Positions 38,793 to 40,272 of a stretch of DNA of 40,272 nucleotides are shown piece by piece. The position numbers were made by a program, and so were the translations under genes. Each line of letters begins with the position of its first letter. Within the stretch, counting starts at the first letter, position 1. The notes below the pieces were generated by a model. It was not told where the DNA came from, made no database searches, and worked only from the letters and a program-made list of their open reading frames with translations. This stretch comes from Streptosporangiaceae bacterium. GTDB taxonomy: Bacteria > Actinomycetota > Actinomycetes > Streptosporangiales > Streptosporangiaceae. Location of the stretch: positions 1-40,272 of the forward strand of contig JASHOL010000236.1 of NCBI GenBank assembly GCA_030041135.1, read 5' to 3'.

Positions 38793-40272
38793 GCAATTCC
38801 CGCAGGCTGTCGCTGCACGGCCGGATGCTTGTCCTGCTGGTCGGCGTGACGACGGTCTTGCTGGTGGTCATGGGCACCGTGAGTACCTATCTGCTCGCCC
38901 GCCGGGTGGACGCGCAGATGGCGCAGGCTAACGCCAACCTCATCACGCAGGCAGACAACCTGAAGCTGAACCCGAAACAGCTCGCCGGGATGATCAGCTC
39001 CAAACCGGGCGAGTTCCTCGTCGCCGAGGTGCCCATCCGGCCCCAGCTCAACGCGGTCGCGATCACCGCCGGGCGGCAGACCGGGCAGCTCGTCAACAGA
39101 ATCGACAGCTGGCTGGAGACGCCGGCTTTCGCGCCGATCAGGTCGGTCGTCCTGAAAGGAGAACTCGACCGCGCGGGGATGCTAATGGCCGCCCGAGGCT
39201 GTGGCAAATTTCCTGACATTGGGACTAACTGCAAGCCATTCGACATCACCCAGCAGCTGGGCGAGGTAGCCAGGGTCGTCCCGCTGATCGGAGCGAGCGG
39301 GCAGGCGGTCGCTGGCCGCCACGCCATTCTATTCGTGGCCCAGCCGGTCAGCTCCGGCCCGGCCGAGGTGCGTGGATTCATCATTGCCGAGCTGATTACG
39401 GGAGCGGCGCTGATCGCGCTGGTGGCGCTGGGCGGTGAATGGCTAACCAGTCGCGGACTAGAGCCGCTCGACAAGATGACGAGGACGGCGAACGAGATCT
39501 CCGCGCGCGGTGACCTCACCGCCCGCATGCCGGACGCTGACGACCCGGACGAGGTCGGCCGACTGGGCTCGGCTATCAACACGATGCTCGACCGGATCCA
39601 GCAGGCTTTCAGCTCGCGGCTGCATTCTGAGCAGAAGGTCCGTGAGTTCGCGGCGGACGCCTCGCACGAACTGAGGACGCCGCTGACCACGATTCGCGGC
39701 TATGCCGAGCTCTACCGGCAGGGTGCCCTTGGTCCCGACCAGCTGCCGAACGCCATGCGCCGGATCGAGCAGGAAGCGCAGCGGATGAGCACGCTGGTGG
39801 CCGAGCTACTTGAGCTAGCGAGGCTGGATCGCACGTCGTCACTGGATCTGACCGAGACAGACCTGGCGGGCATCGTCAGGGACGCTGTGGCCGACGCCAT
39901 AGCCGTCGAGCCAGCACGGCCGGTGCGGGCCGAGGCTCCCCCGCGGCTAGTAGCGGTCGTGGACGAGCCCAGAATCCGCCAGGTCATCGCGAACCTGCTT
40001 GGCAACGTCCGCGCACACACCCCGGTGACCACTCCCGTAGCCGTGCGGCTCGGTGCCATCACCGGCGGCGTGCTGCTCGAGGTGGCGGACGCCGGCCCTG
40101 GGATGGCCGCGGACGACGCGATCCGGGCCTTCGATCGATTCCACCGGGCTGCGGAGCGCAGTGCGGACGGATGGACCCCTGCGCCTGAGCCGAGCTACAA
40201 CGGTCATGGCGGCAAGGCTCCGGCCAGCCTGCAGCCGGCCGCGGTGCTCAGGGCCGGCACCGACGGCACGGC
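38789..40272 (+). CDS. Sensor histidine kinase (3' end outside window)
   Basis: 494 codons are visible, open to the window edge. TM1 at about 14-38 (LVLLVGVTTVLLVVMGTVST), an extracytoplasmic sensor region of about 150 residues with two Cys, TM2 at about 193-215 (FIIAELITGAALIALVAL), then HAMP (LEPLDKMTRTANEISARGDLT, in segments). HisKA: ADASHELRTPLTTIRGYAEL with phosphoacceptor His293. ATPase domain: N box around NLLGN (Asn402, Asn406), G1 box DAGPG (Asp434, Gly436, Gly438) and F box FDRFHRA. After the F box comes SADGWTPAPEPSYNGHGG and further unconserved sequence where the G2 box normally follows within about 10 residues, so an insert lies there. It starts at ATG 38789 inside the response regulator stop codon. 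Confidence 0.92.
   Translation, partial: MSNSRRLSLHGRMLVLLVGVTTVLLVVMGTVSTYLLARRVDAQMAQANANLITQADNLKLNPKQLAGMISSKPGEFLVAEVPIRPQLNAVAITAGRQTGQLVNRIDSWLETPAFAPIRSVVLKGELDRAGMLMAARGCGKFPDIGTNCKPFDITQQLGEVARVVPLIGASGQAVAGRHAILFVAQPVSSGPAEVRGFIIAELITGAALIALVALGGEWLTSRGLEPLDKMTRTANEISARGDLTARMPDADDPDEVGRLGSAINTMLDRIQQAFSSRLHSEQKVREFAADASHELRTPLTTIRGYAELYRQGALGPDQLPNAMRRIEQEAQRMSTLVAELLELARLDRTSSLDLTETDLAGIVRDAVADAIAVEPARPVRAEAPPRLVAVVDEPRIRQVIANLLGNVRAHTPVTTPVAVRLGAITGGVLLEVADAGPGMAADDAIRAFDRFHRAAERSADGWTPAPEPSYNGHGGKAPASLQPAAVLRAGTDGT

Overview
The window is chromosomal DNA of a high-GC actinobacterium. Coding genes show strong G/C preference at third positions and many GTG starts. Two mycothiol-era or actinobacterial markers are present (a DinB-like maleylpyruvate-isomerase-type protein and a SigR-like sigma factor). 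The gene order pth / rplY / prs / glmU and ispE / rsmA / tatD / metG / rsmI / pmt is the conserved actinobacterial block known from Mycobacterium tuberculosis (Rv1002c-Rv1018c). The exact genus cannot be read from the sequence; a Streptosporangiales/Streptomyces-like soil actinomycete fits. Nothing suggests a plasmid or an intact prophage.

Layout. 1-207: tail of an unidentified gene. 300-3843 (minus): glmU-prs-rplY-pth, i.e. UDP-GlcNAc synthesis, PRPP synthesis, ribosomal protein L25 and peptidyl-tRNA hydrolase. GlmU is only 352 residues and lacks the acetyltransferase active-site half. 4414-4486: tRNA-Gln(UUG), followed by a minus-strand HTH plus LAGLIDADG-like gene (4521-5363). 5704-7405: an acyl-CoA delta-9-type desaturase and a TetR regulator behind two adjacent palindromes. 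7471-8996: divergent tam / tamR (trans-aconitate methyltransferase and its MarR repressor) with two operators. 9016-9945: SGNH lipoprotein. 9981-18381 (minus): ABC-F protein, ispE, rsmA, tatD, metG, a MDMPI-type protein and rsmI, with several start/stop overlaps; pmt diverges at 18420. rpfB, which sits between tatD and rsmA in many actinobacteria, is absent.

20203-27108 is a mixed section: a SigR-like ECF sigma factor with no anti-sigma gene after it, a Nudix hydrolase, a CDP-glycerol glycerophosphotransferase-like enzyme, a 39-bp tandem repeat array, an enoyl-CoA hydratase, a phytoene-desaturase-like flavoprotein, and an intact hicA next to a broken hicB. 27173-32422: an SDR, a 24-bp tandem repeat array, a TetR regulator and two DHA2-type MFS exporters; the TetR/MFS intergenic region carries three copies of a TTAC-N4-GTAA-type operator. 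32437-33807: a KamA-family radical SAM enzyme. 34134-37137: plsX and argS. 37296-40272: a membrane-anchored DUF5666-like protein, an OmpR-type response regulator and its histidine kinase (cut by the window end). An 11-bp-phased direct repeat upstream of the DUF5666-like gene is a candidate binding box for that regulator.

A recurring feature is the likely leaderless start: a TANNNT -10 box lies 6-8 nt before the start codon, without a Shine-Dalgarno, at tamR, metG, pmt, the Nudix gene, the SDR gene, plsX and argS. No wholly new multi-gene defence or biosynthetic system was recognised. The most notable items are the truncated glmU, the tRNA-adjacent HTH/LAGLIDADG-like gene, the decayed hicB with intact hicA, the orphan SigR-like factor and the DUF5666/two-component locus.
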